From contig JADKIW010000001.1 of assembly GCA_016721115.1 (NCBI GenBank), positions 945,501-1,009,500 on the forward strand: DNA of 64,000 bases, given 5' to 3'. Position 1 is the first letter of the stretch; every line of letters begins with the position of its first letter. Source of the stretch: Candidatus Defluviilinea proxima (GTDB lineage: Bacteria > Chloroflexota > Anaerolineae > Anaerolineales > Villigracilaceae). Below are positions 27,084 through 35,207 of this stretch, piece after piece. The notes beneath the pieces are model-generated. The model worked only from the letters and a program-made list of their open reading frames with translations, had not been told where the DNA came from and did not search any database. A program made the position numbers and the translations under genes.

Positions 27084-27135
27084 GATTTCTCGTTACACTA
27101 TAGAGTTATATAAATGGTATTTCGTACTCTGTGTT

Positions 27136-27849
27136 TCAGTTCTTTTTCGCGATCACAATAACGCTTTCACCCCATGTGTAGGGCAGAAAGACCAGGCTTG
27201 AGATCGCTTGAAAACCACCGAGCGAACCGAAAAATAATTTTTGGATCTGTTTGGGAATAAGAGGAATATACGGAACGTCCCAGAAACCGTCTGCAAACGT
27301 GCGCTGGATCGTAAAACCAGCATCTTTCACGTAGGAAAACCATTCAGCGGGACGTTTGAGAGAAATATGGGTTGGGTCTTGATAACCGATCCACTTATCA
27401 CCCTTCCACGGTTTGAGCAGGGAATCAAGGTTCGGCGTGGCAAGGATGAGCGTTCCGCCCTTCTCGGTGACACGGCCAATCTCGTTAATTGCCTTTTGCG
27501 GGTCAGGCAAATGTTCCACGATGTGCTTGATGATCACGACATTAAAGACGCCGTCCGCGTACGGAAGTTCCTGCGCGCTGGCCGTTTGTAAATGGGATTT
27601 CTCCACAACCACCTTGGATTGCTTGACCGCCCAGTGGTTGAGGTCACAACCGAACGTTTCAAACGTATCTTCAAGCTGGCCGGTGAGATGCCCCATGCCT
27701 GAGCCAACTTCCAGAAAACGTGTTCCGCGTTTACCGTATCGGCGCGCGAGCGTGGCATAGAATCGATTGGACCACCAGTACATGCTGTACTTGGCGAAGG
27801 TAATATTTGCGTACGTGTGGGAGGAGAAATAATTTTCGTCGAAGGGCAT
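27136..27849 (-). CDS. Class I SAM-dependent methyltransferase
   Basis: 237 residues from the start MPFDENYFSS; a longer reading into the repeat upstream is unlikely. Motif I is RFLEVGSGMGHLTGQL, motif II FGCDLNHWAV, then VVIIKHIVEHLPDP and GGTLILATPNL, typical of Methyltransf_11 enzymes acting on glycans or lipids. The C-terminus has a hydrophobic segment (FGSLGGFQAISSLVFLPYTWG) that may touch the membrane. It neighbours another methyltransferase and glycosyltransferases, so a lipid- or glycan-linked substrate is likely (inference). Confidence 0.82.
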   Translation of the reverse strand: MPFDENYFSSHTYANITFAKYSMYWWSNRFYATLARRYGKRGTRFLEVGSGMGHLTGQLEDTFETFGCDLNHWAVKQSKVVVEKSHLQTASAQELPYADGVFNVVIIKHIVEHLPDPQKAINEIGRVTEKGGTLILATPNLDSLLKPWKGDKWIGYQDPTHISLKRPAEWFSYVKDAGFTIQRTFADGFWDVPYIPLIPKQIQKLFFGSLGGFQAISSLVFLPYTWGESVIVIAKKN

Positions 27850-27854
27850 AATTA

Positions 27855-27919
27855 GACAATGGACCGTGGACAATGGACGATGATCAAGACCTATGGTCTA
27901 TGGTCCAACGTCTACGGTC
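27855..27919. repeat. GGACCGTGGACAATGGAC-type inverted repeat
   Basis: Left arm AGACAATGGACCGTGGAC and right arm GGTCTATGGTCCAACGTC form an imperfect inverted repeat between two methyltransferase genes. It reaches into the end of the upstream one and supplies its stop codon and last residues. A related copy is inside the DUF2298 gene at 18599-18663. Confidence 0.7.
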
Positions 27920-28673
27920 TCTTGCGTGCAATATAGAATGTGAACGTCCCGTTATCGAGCGGTTCAGGGGAAGCGTACCTGCTTACATAGTTCTTCGTCA
28001 GCCACAGATTCCATTCCGTACGAGAGAGAATCCACTTACCGGTGAGAACACGGGCAAAGACAGAAGGGACTCCAAAATAGTGGCCCCATTCTAACACGCG
28101 CATCGAAGCGGGCGAAAAGTAATGCCACCAACGCACCAACTCAAAACCTGCACGCTCCAAACGTTCCTTCCATACGTCGGGTTCGTCCGCATGTTCCACA
28201 CGCGAGATCTTGCGAAACCATTCTTCATACGGCTTGCCCAAAACTTTTGAAATGGACAACTCGGTAAAGTATCTCGTGTTCGGCACACAGAAATAGAACG
28301 GCGCATCCTTCTTCAACACGCGTGCGGTCTCTTTCAAAACATCGTCGATGTGCGGAATGTGTTCAAGCACCGAGTTGCTAAATCCACTGGCAAAATGTTC
28401 CGAGGGGAAAGGTGATTTCGCTCCATCCGACTCCACCAGCGATTTATACGCGCCGAACTTCTTCGCCTCGTGGATGGGTCCATGCCACGGGTCAAGACCC
28501 ACATCAATTTTCTGGTCGAAGGTCAACGAAGCGAAATGGCCGTCGCCGCATCCTACATCATAAACAGGCGCGGGCAATGGCAGGTCTTGATAATACGAAC
28601 TCTCCACCGCGCGCAAAAACGCACGGAAGTAGGGCAGGTCACGCAATTGTAGAAACAGAAAATCTTTTTTCAA
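27912..28673 (-). CDS. Class I SAM-dependent methyltransferase
   Basis: 253 residues. Motif I is VYDVGCGDGHFASLTF, the acidic ribose-binding part is VGLDPWHGPIHEA, and SGFSNSVLEHIPHIDDVLKE and LKKDAPFYFCVPN follow. It overlaps the small membrane-protein gene upstream by 4 bp, in an operon with GT4. Probably methylates a sugar or lipid intermediate. The last residues (ARKRP) and stop are encoded in a dispersed repeat, so the C-terminus may have been altered. Confidence 0.82.
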   Translation of the reverse strand: MKKDFLFLQLRDLPYFRAFLRAVESSYYQDLPLPAPVYDVGCGDGHFASLTFDQKIDVGLDPWHGPIHEAKKFGAYKSLVESDGAKSPFPSEHFASGFSNSVLEHIPHIDDVLKETARVLKKDAPFYFCVPNTRYFTELSISKVLGKPYEEWFRKISRVEHADEPDVWKERLERAGFELVRWWHYFSPASMRVLEWGHYFGVPSVFARVLTGKWILSRTEWNLWLTKNYVSRYASPEPLDNGTFTFYIARKRP

Positions 28674-28900
28674 ATTTTACTCTCAGCAGTTGGTTTAACG
28701 ATCCAATACGCCACCGCCCCCAATACTGGAATGGCACAAATAATAAGCACCCACAAAGCAAGCGGAACACCACTCATCTTTTTCTTTGCAAGGCCGATCA
28801 ATGCAATAAGTGGCAGACCAACGAATGGCAGGCCAACGAACAAGACAAAAAATATCACTTGAGCGAATAGCAAACCTAAATTGATACCCAGCGATTCCAT
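28670..28900 (-). CDS. Small two-helix membrane protein, PLDc_N-like
   Basis: 76 residues from ATG with GGAG 11 nt upstream; a TTG two codons earlier is possible. Two helices, the second being PLALWVLIICAIPVLGAVAYWIV in two parts, followed by KP. This matches the PLD-nuclease N-terminal domain (PLDc_N), a small integral membrane module of unknown independent function. Embedded between GT4 (3 bp) and a methyltransferase (4-bp overlap), so it is cotranscribed with both. Confidence 0.7.
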   Translation of the reverse strand: MESLGINLGLLFAQVIFFVLFVGLPFVGLPLIALIGLAKKKMSGVPLALWVLIICAIPVLGAVAYWIVKPTAESKI

Positions 28901-28902
28901 TT

Positions 28903-30066
28903 TCAAACTCCTTTTTTCATCAAACGCCCGAATAACTTTTCGTATTCTTGCGCGATCGAATCAGGATTATAGGACTTTTTGATCGACTCAATATCGCCCT
29001 TGAACTTTTGCGGTTCGCTCAGGACCTCGAGAATGGATTCGGCCAAACTGGCCGCATCTCCGATTTTAGCGACTCTCCCCATTCCATGCATAGTGACCGG
29101 TTGCCGTACCCCCGGCAACGCAGACGGGACACACGGTACACCGTTCATCATCGCTTCGATCTGCACAAGACCAAATGCTTCGGTGGAGTTGAGTGATGGG
29201 ACGGTCAACACATCGAGGTTGGGGTAGAAGGCGGCCATTTGAACAGGGTCGAGGTTACCAAGGAAAGTCCAATGTCCTTGTATTTCATATTCTCGAATGC
29301 GAGGCATAAGACGAGCTGAATAAGCTTGCTCGCCCATCACATCTTGATATGTCCCTGCATAAAGGACTTGTGCTTTCGGGTATTTCTGCAAAATGGCAGG
29401 CATTGCATCGATGAGAACTTCGACACCCTTTTCAGCGGCAAAACGTGCAGCCATGCCTATCACGGGTTTACGTTCGTCAATATGATGTGCCTTTGCGAAT
29501 GCTTCGACCGCTCCGGGGAGTGGATCAGGCATTTCGACGGGAGGCAGGATCGGGGTCAGTTTGGAGGCGTAGCGTGAGAGGAAGGGCGAATGATCTGCAT
29601 AATCCTGTGTGTACGTCACGATGTGACTCGATAAAATCCCAGCCATGTTGTTTTGAAAATCCACAACGGTGTTGACGATGCGGTTGAAGAACCCAGGCGG
29701 CAAAAGCAGGTCGCAGTGATACGTGAGGACAGCAGGCTTGCCGAAGAGACGTCCGCGCAGAGCAACGCCGGGCGCATCGAATTGGGGCAAATGCAATTGG
29801 ACGACATCATGCTGTGCGACAAGTTTTGTAGCCACCCAACCGAACGTGGGAGCGATGACGCCTTTGCTGACGCGTGCCGCCACAGGGATGCGGATGACTT
29901 TGACGCCGTCCATCATCTCTTCGCGAGGAAGCGACGGATCAAACTGCGTGGTCATTACAGTGACTTCGTGTCCGCGTTTGACAAAGGCACGTGCCAAACG
30001 TTCGGCGTAAATGGTGAGCCCCGAGGTGTGCGGGCGGTAATAGGTGAGGACGGTGAGTATTTTCAT
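28903..30066 (-). CDS. Glycosyltransferase family 4
   Basis: 387 residues, GT-B fold. N-terminal acceptor domain MKILTVLTYYRPHTSGLTIY with the GT4 start pattern, C-terminal donor domain with PVIGMAARFAAEKGVEVLIDA and the E-x7-E type motif in NSTEAFGLVQIEAMMNG. It transfers a sugar from an NDP-sugar on the cytosolic side to a lipid or glycan acceptor. First gene of the minus-strand group GT4-PLDc_N-methyltransferase-methyltransferase-GT39. It has its own promoter at 30078-30105. Confidence 0.9.
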   Translation of the reverse strand: MKILTVLTYYRPHTSGLTIYAERLARAFVKRGHEVTVMTTQFDPSLPREEMMDGVKVIRIPVAARVSKGVIAPTFGWVATKLVAQHDVVQLHLPQFDAPGVALRGRLFGKPAVLTYHCDLLLPPGFFNRIVNTVVDFQNNMAGILSSHIVTYTQDYADHSPFLSRYASKLTPILPPVEMPDPLPGAVEAFAKAHHIDERKPVIGMAARFAAEKGVEVLIDAMPAILQKYPKAQVLYAGTYQDVMGEQAYSARLMPRIREYEIQGHWTFLGNLDPVQMAAFYPNLDVLTVPSLNSTEAFGLVQIEAMMNGVPCVPSALPGVRQPVTMHGMGRVAKIGDAASLAESILEVLSEPQKFKGDIESIKKSYNPDSIAQEYEKLFGRLMKKGV

Positions 30067-30077
30067 AAGGCGTGGGG

Positions 30078-30105
30078 ATTATACCTAATAGGCATTATAT
30101 AACAA
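30078..30105 (-). promoter_or_regulatory. Promoter of the GT4 glycan operon
   Basis: On the minus strand TTGTTA, a 16-nt spacer and a perfect TATAAT lie 11 nt before the ATG at 30066. The leader would be very short, as for the sensor kinase promoter. Confidence 0.55.
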
Positions 30106-30277
30106 CGGATCGGAAATCTGTAAGTTAGAGAGATTCAGGATGAATAAAATACACAGAGAAGGGGATGTGCTTTATTCAAAGGGAAGAATATCACACAAAA
30201 TCAATGATTTCTCTTTGGTGGTGACGGGTTGGTTTCTTGTATACTTTTTATGTTGAATCATTATTCGGGAGGAAACC

Positions 30278-31426
30278 ATGAAGGCGAGAATCGCGGTGTG
30301 TGTTTTGTTGATCACTGTTCTGCTTGATGGATGCAACATGGGGGAAACTTTCAAAGCAAAGGAGGTTCGTCCGGGGATATACATGAGTAACAACACGGCT
30401 GATTTCCCATTTCCAACATCAGGCTATATGGTCTATATCGTGGGTGAAACACATGGAAACCGGGAAGCCAAAGGGGTTTTTGATGTGTTTTTGCATAACC
30501 TTTATAAAAAGGCAAAATTACGCGATATCATTTTGGAAGAGGATCAAGCCTATGAGACCGAGGCTAATGCATACATCCATGGATTGAGCGACACATTACC
30601 TGATGGTCTTTGCCTACGGACGGATATTCTGGGACAGATACGCGAATTCAACGTTGACCTTCCAACAGATAAAAAGGTGACTGTCCACCTGGTGGATGTC
30701 GATTCGTCATTCCCGGTTGTGTATAAACATTTGGTTGAGCTTCATTTACAGCTCGGGCCCGCAGGAGAATCCATCCAAATCCCAGAATTATCAGAAATTC
30801 AATATGCAAGTTCAAAAAAATTATACGCATTGGTTGATGAACTTCGTGCTCTATCTGCAGAGAAACCTGATACTCTCAACGGATTAGATACTGTTAAATT
30901 GTCGCTTGAATGGTATTACCTTGGTAATGATATGGAAACAGGCACAGGTTCAAAAAGAAATTTCGCCCCGATACGGGAAGACATAATCACAAAGAACATC
31001 AAATATGTTTTGTCGCAGACGAACGACAAACCTATTCTGGCATTTTTCGGCGCGGCTCACGGGATGAAAACACAAGGAGACCCTAATCCTCCCACTAAGG
31101 ATTTCAAGACGTGGGCACAAAGGCTTGTCGAGGATGATGTGTCTGTTTACTCAACGATCATCGATGGTGTATCAGGAGATGGATACTGGCGTGGAGAAGC
31201 TTTCTCTTATCAAGGCTGGATGGATGGTTTTCAATTTAAAAATGGAACGCATCTAGCATCGCTGTTCAACACAGATCCAGACTCTGGGATTGCCTACATT
31301 GATGCACATACGGATGAAAACGCGGAGATCCGCTTACTCCCCATTGACGTTCCCTTCGGTCAACTTTATGATGGGATGATTATCTTTAAAGAATTCACAC
31401 CAATGGAAAACGCATGTCATCAATAA
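30278..31426 (+). CDS. Lipoprotein with TIKI/ChaN-like domain
   Basis: 382 residues. Signal peptide with lipobox LLDGC (KARIAVCVLLITVLLDGCN). The region YIVGETHGNREAKGVFDVFL and then LRDIILEED resembles the GETH..xE motif of the TIKI/ChaN/TraB superfamily, and ILAFFGAAHGMKTQGD near residue 255 is the second His motif. Such proteins include metalloproteases and heme-binding proteins; the exact activity here is unknown. ATG follows GGGAGGAAACC. It overlaps the next gene by 13 bp, so the two are coupled. Confidence 0.65.
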   Translation: MKARIAVCVLLITVLLDGCNMGETFKAKEVRPGIYMSNNTADFPFPTSGYMVYIVGETHGNREAKGVFDVFLHNLYKKAKLRDIILEEDQAYETEANAYIHGLSDTLPDGLCLRTDILGQIREFNVDLPTDKKVTVHLVDVDSSFPVVYKHLVELHLQLGPAGESIQIPELSEIQYASSKKLYALVDELRALSAEKPDTLNGLDTVKLSLEWYYLGNDMETGTGSKRNFAPIREDIITKNIKYVLSQTNDKPILAFFGAAHGMKTQGDPNPPTKDFKTWAQRLVEDDVSVYSTIIDGVSGDGYWRGEAFSYQGWMDGFQFKNGTHLASLFNTDPDSGIAYIDAHTDENAEIRLLPIDVPFGQLYDGMIIFKEFTPMENACHQ

Positions 31427-31845
31427 ATATCTCTCTCACAAAAAGCAAATTTACCAACTGGGTTACTTCCACGCTCCGTGAAGCCGCCTGGGCTCCGTTG
31501 AGCGTGGTCGGGTTTTATTTACTTGGTCTCGCTCTGCATCTTTTTGACCAGATTCCCCAAATGGATATTCCCACGCATTTCTTCGGCGGAGTCACGATCA
31601 CATATTTTTATCGTGCGGCGATTCGGAACTCACAGGATTTTTTAGGCGATATTCCCCTCCCGGTCCAGATCCTGCTGGCTTTCACCGCCACAGGGACGAC
31701 GACTGTCTTCTGGGAATTTTATGAGAACATCATGGATTATTTCTTTGGTTTCCATATGGTGTTGGGATTGACCGACACGATCAAAGACATGGCGATGGGA
31801 TTACTAGGGGCACTCGTGTTGTTATTGTTTTATAGAAAGAAATAG
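31414..31845 (+). CDS. YjdF/DUF2238-like membrane protein
   Basis: 143 residues with about four helices. Motifs DIPTHFFGGVTITYFY, TVFWEFYENIMDYFFG and TDTIKDMAMGLLGAL match DUF2238 (YjdF). Function unknown. Its ATG lies inside the end of the preceding lipoprotein gene. The gene ends just before a strong terminator, so the pair forms a two-gene operon. Confidence 0.72.
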   Translation: MSSINISLTKSKFTNWVTSTLREAAWAPLSVVGFYLLGLALHLFDQIPQMDIPTHFFGGVTITYFYRAAIRNSQDFLGDIPLPVQILLAFTATGTTTVFWEFYENIMDYFFGFHMVLGLTDTIKDMAMGLLGALVLLLFYRKK

Positions 31846-31861
31846 TTGTTCCTGATACAGC

Positions 31862-31898
31862 AGAGGCTATAAAAGATTTCGAATCTTTTATAGCCTCT
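31862..31898 (+). terminator. Strong rho-independent terminator
   Basis: A 17-bp perfect stem AGAGGCTATAAAAGATT/AATCTTTTATAGCCTCT with a 3-nt loop, followed by TTATTTT. It ends the lipoprotein-YjdF operon and separates it from the minus-strand cassette array, where it could also stop transcription coming from the right. Confidence 0.9.
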
Positions 31899-31991
31899 TT
31901 ATTTTGAAGTATGAATCAAGGTTGAAATATTTTAGACAATCACCTTCAATATTTCTAAAGCTTCCACAAACATCAATCTATCAAACATTGA

Positions 31992-32480
31992 TCAAATATC
32001 AATTGCTTGTAGTCCGTTCATACCCAGGATCAACGAGACATCACTACCATGATATATATCGTGTTCCATCACATGATATATCACCCAACTGCGTGACACC
32101 TCATGTATTTGGCCATCCCACTCATCAGGGAAAGTCTTGGCACAGTCAGCAGGAGTCCAGCGTTGTAAACGAGATTCAATGAATGCCCAAGTTTCGTTGA
32201 GTCCGCACACCAGTTCTGTTGCACTGCGATCCGGCGAATCACGTTGACCCCATAACATGTACTCATCCATCACACTGTCAACATCCTGTAGAGTACCACT
32301 GAACCATCCTGCCCTTACCGAAATAATGTGTTGCACAATCTGACCTAAGGGCCACATACGCGGGGCGGGTTGCAATATAAGTTGCTCCTTCGTCAAAGGG
32401 GCGATACAGTTCTGCAACTTTCCGTTATACCCTCGCCAGTTTTCATAAATCACATCTAATGTTGATCGTGTATCCTGCAT
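31992..32480 (-). CDS. DinB-family protein at the distal end of array 2
   Basis: 162 residues, four-helix DinB/YfiT-like fold. Metal-ligand histidines are seen in GQIVQHIISVRAGW (about residue 50) and IYHVMEHDIYHGSDVSLIL (about 133-150, HX3H spacing). Such proteins bind divalent metal and often are thiol-dependent transferases; substrate not predictable. It lies 61 bp after a small zinc-ribbon gene. No clear attC is seen on either side, so it may be the eroded last cassette or chromosomal. Confidence 0.8.
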   Translation of the reverse strand: MQDTRSTLDVIYENWRGYNGKLQNCIAPLTKEQLILQPAPRMWPLGQIVQHIISVRAGWFSGTLQDVDSVMDEYMLWGQRDSPDRSATELVCGLNETWAFIESRLQRWTPADCAKTFPDEWDGQIHEVSRSWVIYHVMEHDIYHGSDVSLILGMNGLQAIDI

Positions 32481-32541
32481 ATATTACTCCTTAAGGGATG
32501 CTGTTATCGTTGTGCTTGTTTCGCTGGACGTTTTGATTGTG

Positions 32542-32868
32542 TTAGTCACTAAATGACATGCCTAGATCGTACACTTCATTACAGTTAGGACATTTTGCTG
32601 TGGCGTTTCGAAGTCCACCATTACCAGAGTCAATCCATTCAAGCCGTGTTTTACATATGGGGCATGAAACGGTAAGGCGATCGTAAACAGGATAAGAAAT
32701 CATTACAAAAATCGACCCCAAAAATGTTAGTTTCATAAACCATGTTGGAAATGGCGTGTCGATTACGCCTCTTGCTGACAACATCACAATCCCAACTGAA
32801 ATTACAGACAAAATGAAACAGATAAGAAAAACACGTTTATTATTCCTTCCAAAAGTCGGGTGTTTCAT
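32542..32868 (-). CDS. Small membrane protein with C-terminal zinc ribbon, cassette gene
   Basis: 108 residues from MKHPTFGRNNKR with GGAGG 10 nt upstream. Two helices (about 12-32 and 45-62), then a zinc ribbon with CPIC...CPNC (two CxxC pairs, 22 residues apart). The cytosolic ribbon may bind protein or nucleic acid. It follows an attC-like site at 32903-33079 in the right orientation, so it is a cassette. Family not recognised. Confidence 0.65.
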   Translation of the reverse strand: MKHPTFGRNNKRVFLICFILSVISVGIVMLSARGVIDTPFPTWFMKLTFLGSIFVMISYPVYDRLTVSCPICKTRLEWIDSGNGGLRNATAKCPNCNEVYDLGMSFSD

Positions 32869-32902
32869 TCTCGTGAAGCCTCCAATAATTACCAATCTAC
32901 AG

Positions 32903-33079
32903 ACCTATGGTTTGCGTTAGCAAGCTTGTGTCGCTACCCCGTACATGTACTCTGCCCAGAAACAGAAAATTCTCAAAGCCAGTTCATCTCCAAATACGAC
33001 TTGGGTACTTCCTATCCATGTCCTAATTTCAATGTCGTATTTTGGGAGGCGGAGTGGGTCACTGCATGCTGTGTTGAGC
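32903..33079 (-). repeat. attC-like site (array 2, ninth from attI-like end)
   Basis: Right end GTTGAGC fits GTTRRRY; left end ACCTATGGTTTGCGTTAGC is a degenerate version of AACGGTTTGCGTTA of the other sites. The interior shares CTCAAAGCCAGT.CATCTCC and TGTCGTATTTTGGGA with the site at 35047-35195, showing they are one subfamily. Confidence 0.62.
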
Positions 33080-33097
33080 GACATTGCCTTTCATCCA

Positions 33098-33592
33098 CTA
33101 CTTCATCTGTTGTATCCAAAGTTCGTCATCCTCTGCCTTCACTGCTCGCTCTGCCTCGTGGACGAGAGCATTCAAGCTTCGTCTGCGTCGGAAAGGGGCA
33201 TTGGGTGGCAAATAAGAATTTGGCACAGAGGTTGGCTGACTATTCTGCGACACATTGAAACAGGGTGTCCATTGCTGGATCAGCAACCGCTCAGAAGCAT
33301 TCAATTCATTCCCGACAACATCGAATTGTTCGAGTTGAGAACTCAACAATTCAATCGTGAATTTCATGGATGTCGGCCAGTTACACCAAACAAAGCGCCC
33401 CACGATCGAGTGTCCCTTGAAACCGCTTAAGAGATGTTCCCAAACCCGCGCAAAAGCCAGATGGGATTGGCCGATATAGAAGACCACTGTTTCATCTCGA
33501 AACAGATACAAATCCAGGTCTTTCCAATCCGCTGGGCATTGTTCAATCAACAGGAATCGTTTGAGAGAAATGACAACTTTCTGGTGGCTCAT
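33098..33592 (-). CDS. GIY-YIG-like nuclease domain protein, cassette gene
   Basis: 164 residues. VVFYIGQSHLAFARVWEHL (about residues 36-54) matches the second half of a GIY-YIG domain with its Tyr, Gly and Arg..EHL; WCNWPTSMKFTIELL and NASERLLIQQWTPCFNVSQ supply the later Glu, Pro and Asn positions. The GIY part itself is replaced, so activity is uncertain. Starts upstream with a weak ribosome binding site and is bounded by attC-like sites on both sides. Confidence 0.6.
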   Translation of the reverse strand: MSHQKVVISLKRFLLIEQCPADWKDLDLYLFRDETVVFYIGQSHLAFARVWEHLLSGFKGHSIVGRFVWCNWPTSMKFTIELLSSQLEQFDVVGNELNASERLLIQQWTPCFNVSQNSQPTSVPNSYLPPNAPFRRRRSLNALVHEAERAVKAEDDELWIQQMK

Positions 33593-33634
33593 GGGATGGT
33601 TTTATCACAAATTGATTGAAGCTCGTGTATAGCG

Positions 33635-33747
33635 ATTTAACGGTTTGCGTTCGCGAACTTATGCCGCTGACCCGCACGTGGTCTCTACATGGGAGTAGTA
33701 TAAACCCGAAGTAGAATCCCACCCGTCAAGCGCACACTATGTTGGGC
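33635..33747 (-). repeat. attC-like site (array 2, eighth)
   Basis: Left end ATTTAAC followed by GGTTTGCGTTCGC; right end CAAGCGCACACTAT followed by GTTGGGC. The cores match RYYYAAC and GTTRRRY. The interior shares TATAAACCCGAAG.AGAA and CCCACCCGTCAAGCGCAC with sites 36863-37027 and 39868-39996. Confidence 0.72.
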
Positions 33748-33765
33748 GCTTTTTGGGAAGCAGAT

Positions 33766-34353
33766 TTACCTCTTTTCCAACATTATCATTTTTTCCAGAA
33801 TCATGATCTTTACTTCGTTTCCATTGATCTGAATCGTTTTTCTGGGAACACTATCATTGTTGTATGCTTCATAAGCCGTGTCGAATATTTGCTGGGATGA
33901 AAATCTGTAAGTCTTGTATCCTTCTGCGTCAATTTGACAAGTAAATTTGGGTCCTCCCATGCGAATTGGAATAATCCAGAATAAATCCCACCCAGAACCA
34001 CCAAATTCTAAACCTCTTGGTAAGTGGGTGAGCACAATCTCGCCTTCATCGTTACTAATTAGAGTGTTTTCAGAGAGGTAATTATCAAAAGGATATTCGA
34101 ATGCAAGAGTTTTGCCTTGATAGATATTCAAAGTCGCGCCTTTGACAGGATCGCCTGCTTCATTCAAGATTTGCAGGTGATATTCACCAGATGGAAAAGC
34201 GCCATCCCAAAACACCGCTGTTGTAATGTAAGATGCAAAAGTAAGTACCAACACTAGGGCAAAGGATGCAACAAGGATATACCTTAATCGCTTTTGGCTT
34301 GCCATTTTATTTGGTTCGCTCATTGCAGAAGTAGCCATGAATATTGAATCCAT
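33766..34353 (-). CDS. Single-pass membrane protein with carboxypeptidase-regulatory-like domain, cassette gene
   Basis: About 195 residues; the start is uncertain because the longest reading (34371) begins inside the attC. One N-terminal helix (ILVASFALVLVLTFASYITTAVF in parts, about 25-45), then an extracytoplasmic domain with YHLQILNEAGDPVKGATLNIYQG, a pattern of beta-sandwich folds of the CarboxypepD_reg type, and ends with KTIQINGNEVKIMILEKM. No enzyme signature. Located between two attC-like sites. Confidence 0.6.
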   Translation of the reverse strand: MDSIFMATSAMSEPNKMASQKRLRYILVASFALVLVLTFASYITTAVFWDGAFPSGEYHLQILNEAGDPVKGATLNIYQGKTLAFEYPFDNYLSENTLISNDEGEIVLTHLPRGLEFGGSGWDLFWIIPIRMGGPKFTCQIDAEGYKTYRFSSQQIFDTAYEAYNNDSVPRKTIQINGNEVKIMILEKMIMLEKR

Positions 34354-34365
34354 TCTAGTGTCAGT

Positions 34366-34416
34366 GTCCAATCAAAGCCCATTGGAGCTTGACATCCCCA
34401 GCACACGTTATTGGGC
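34366..34416 (-). repeat. Short attC-like site (array 2, seventh)
   Basis: Left end GTCCAAT and right end ATTGGGC pair with each other; the interior TGACATCCCCAGC is shared with the site at 35771-35964. At about 51 bp it is shorter than the others, but lies exactly between two minus-strand cassette genes. Confidence 0.45.
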
Positions 34417-34465
34417 GCTGAATGAACGCAAGATTTGTCAATCAATGCAAATCTCACATACCTGC

Positions 34466-34505
34466 TATTCTGCATCCAAGATCAATGCACCTTGGATGCA
34501 GAATA
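34466..34505. repeat. Perfect 15-bp inverted repeat after the DUF3592 cassette gene
   Basis: TATTCTGCATCCAAG and its exact complement CTTGGATGCAGAATA are separated by 10 nt and lie 9 nt after the stop of the DUF3592 gene. No U-run follows, so it is not a standard terminator. No similar element is seen next to the other cassettes. Confidence 0.8.
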
Positions 34506-34514
34506 TAGTGGTCA

Positions 34515-34994
34515 TCAGATATATAAATCTCGAATCAACGCACGTTTGGGTTGATTGGGATCAATTAGCAAAACAACTTGATCTCCAGGGGAGAATTTTT
34601 GTGTTTGATTTGTTTTCATAATCGAGCTTGCGCCTAGAAACTCCTGCCCCTGATAGGTGTATGTGTACTGAACTGCTCCCCTATCTTTCTGAAAGTAGAG
34701 GTCTTTAATCACAGCTGTGACTTCTACACCCGTAGAAAATAGTTGCTGAACCGTGCGTATACGCCAAATAGCAAGTGGAACCCCGATCACTAGCCCTCCC
34801 AAGAACAAATACAAAAATAAAGGTGCCCCATCGGACCCCTGAATGGGATCATGTCCGCGCAGGCCAGGGAAATAGCCAAAATAGGCAACTGCGATATACA
34901 TGATCAAGGATACAACTGGAATTAAGATTCCCAAGAGCACTAAATAATCTGACTGGACCATACGAACAAGGGACGGTTTGCTTTTTTCGATCAT
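34515..34994 (-). CDS. DUF3592 membrane protein, cassette gene
   Basis: 159 residues from MIEKSKPSLVRM with AGGAG 8 nt upstream. Two helices (about 15-40 and 57-80) enclose a loop, and a beta-rich domain follows: VTAVIKDLYFQKDRG, YTYTYQGQEFLGASS, FSPGDQVVLLIDPNQPKRALI, which is the DUF3592 pattern. Function unknown. Sits between attC-like sites at 34366-34416 and 35047-35195. Confidence 0.78.
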   Translation of the reverse strand: MIEKSKPSLVRMVQSDYLVLLGILIPVVSLIMYIAVAYFGYFPGLRGHDPIQGSDGAPLFLYLFLGGLVIGVPLAIWRIRTVQQLFSTGVEVTAVIKDLYFQKDRGAVQYTYTYQGQEFLGASSIMKTNQTQKFSPGDQVVLLIDPNQPKRALIRDLYI

Positions 34995-35046
34995 ATTGAT
35001 TTCTCCTAATGTAAGTGTGATGATATTGTTGATGAAATTACCAACC

Positions 35047-35195
35047 ACCTAATGGTTTGTATTCACAGCATCTGCTCGAAAGCAGAAAGTCTCAAAGCCA
35101 GTCCATCTCCAAATATGACCGGTGTACTTCAAATCCCTGCCCAAGTTTTCCTGTCGTATTTTGGGATGGTTGGGCCAGTGCACGCTTTGTTGGGC
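35047..35195 (-). repeat. attC-like site (array 2, sixth)
   Basis: Left end ACCTAAT (degenerate core) followed by GGTTTG; right end CAGTGCACGCTTT followed by GTTGGGC. Interior CTGCTCGAAAGCAG forms a small hairpin and CTCAAAGCCAGTCCATCTCC is shared with the site at 32903-33079. Confidence 0.65.
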
Positions 35196-35207
35196 GGCGG
35201 TTTTGCA

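Noticed and set aside
30278..31845. Lipoprotein and YjdF-like genes as cassettes of array 2
   Set aside because: They are on the opposite strand, have no attC between or after them, overlap each other, and end in a strong terminator.
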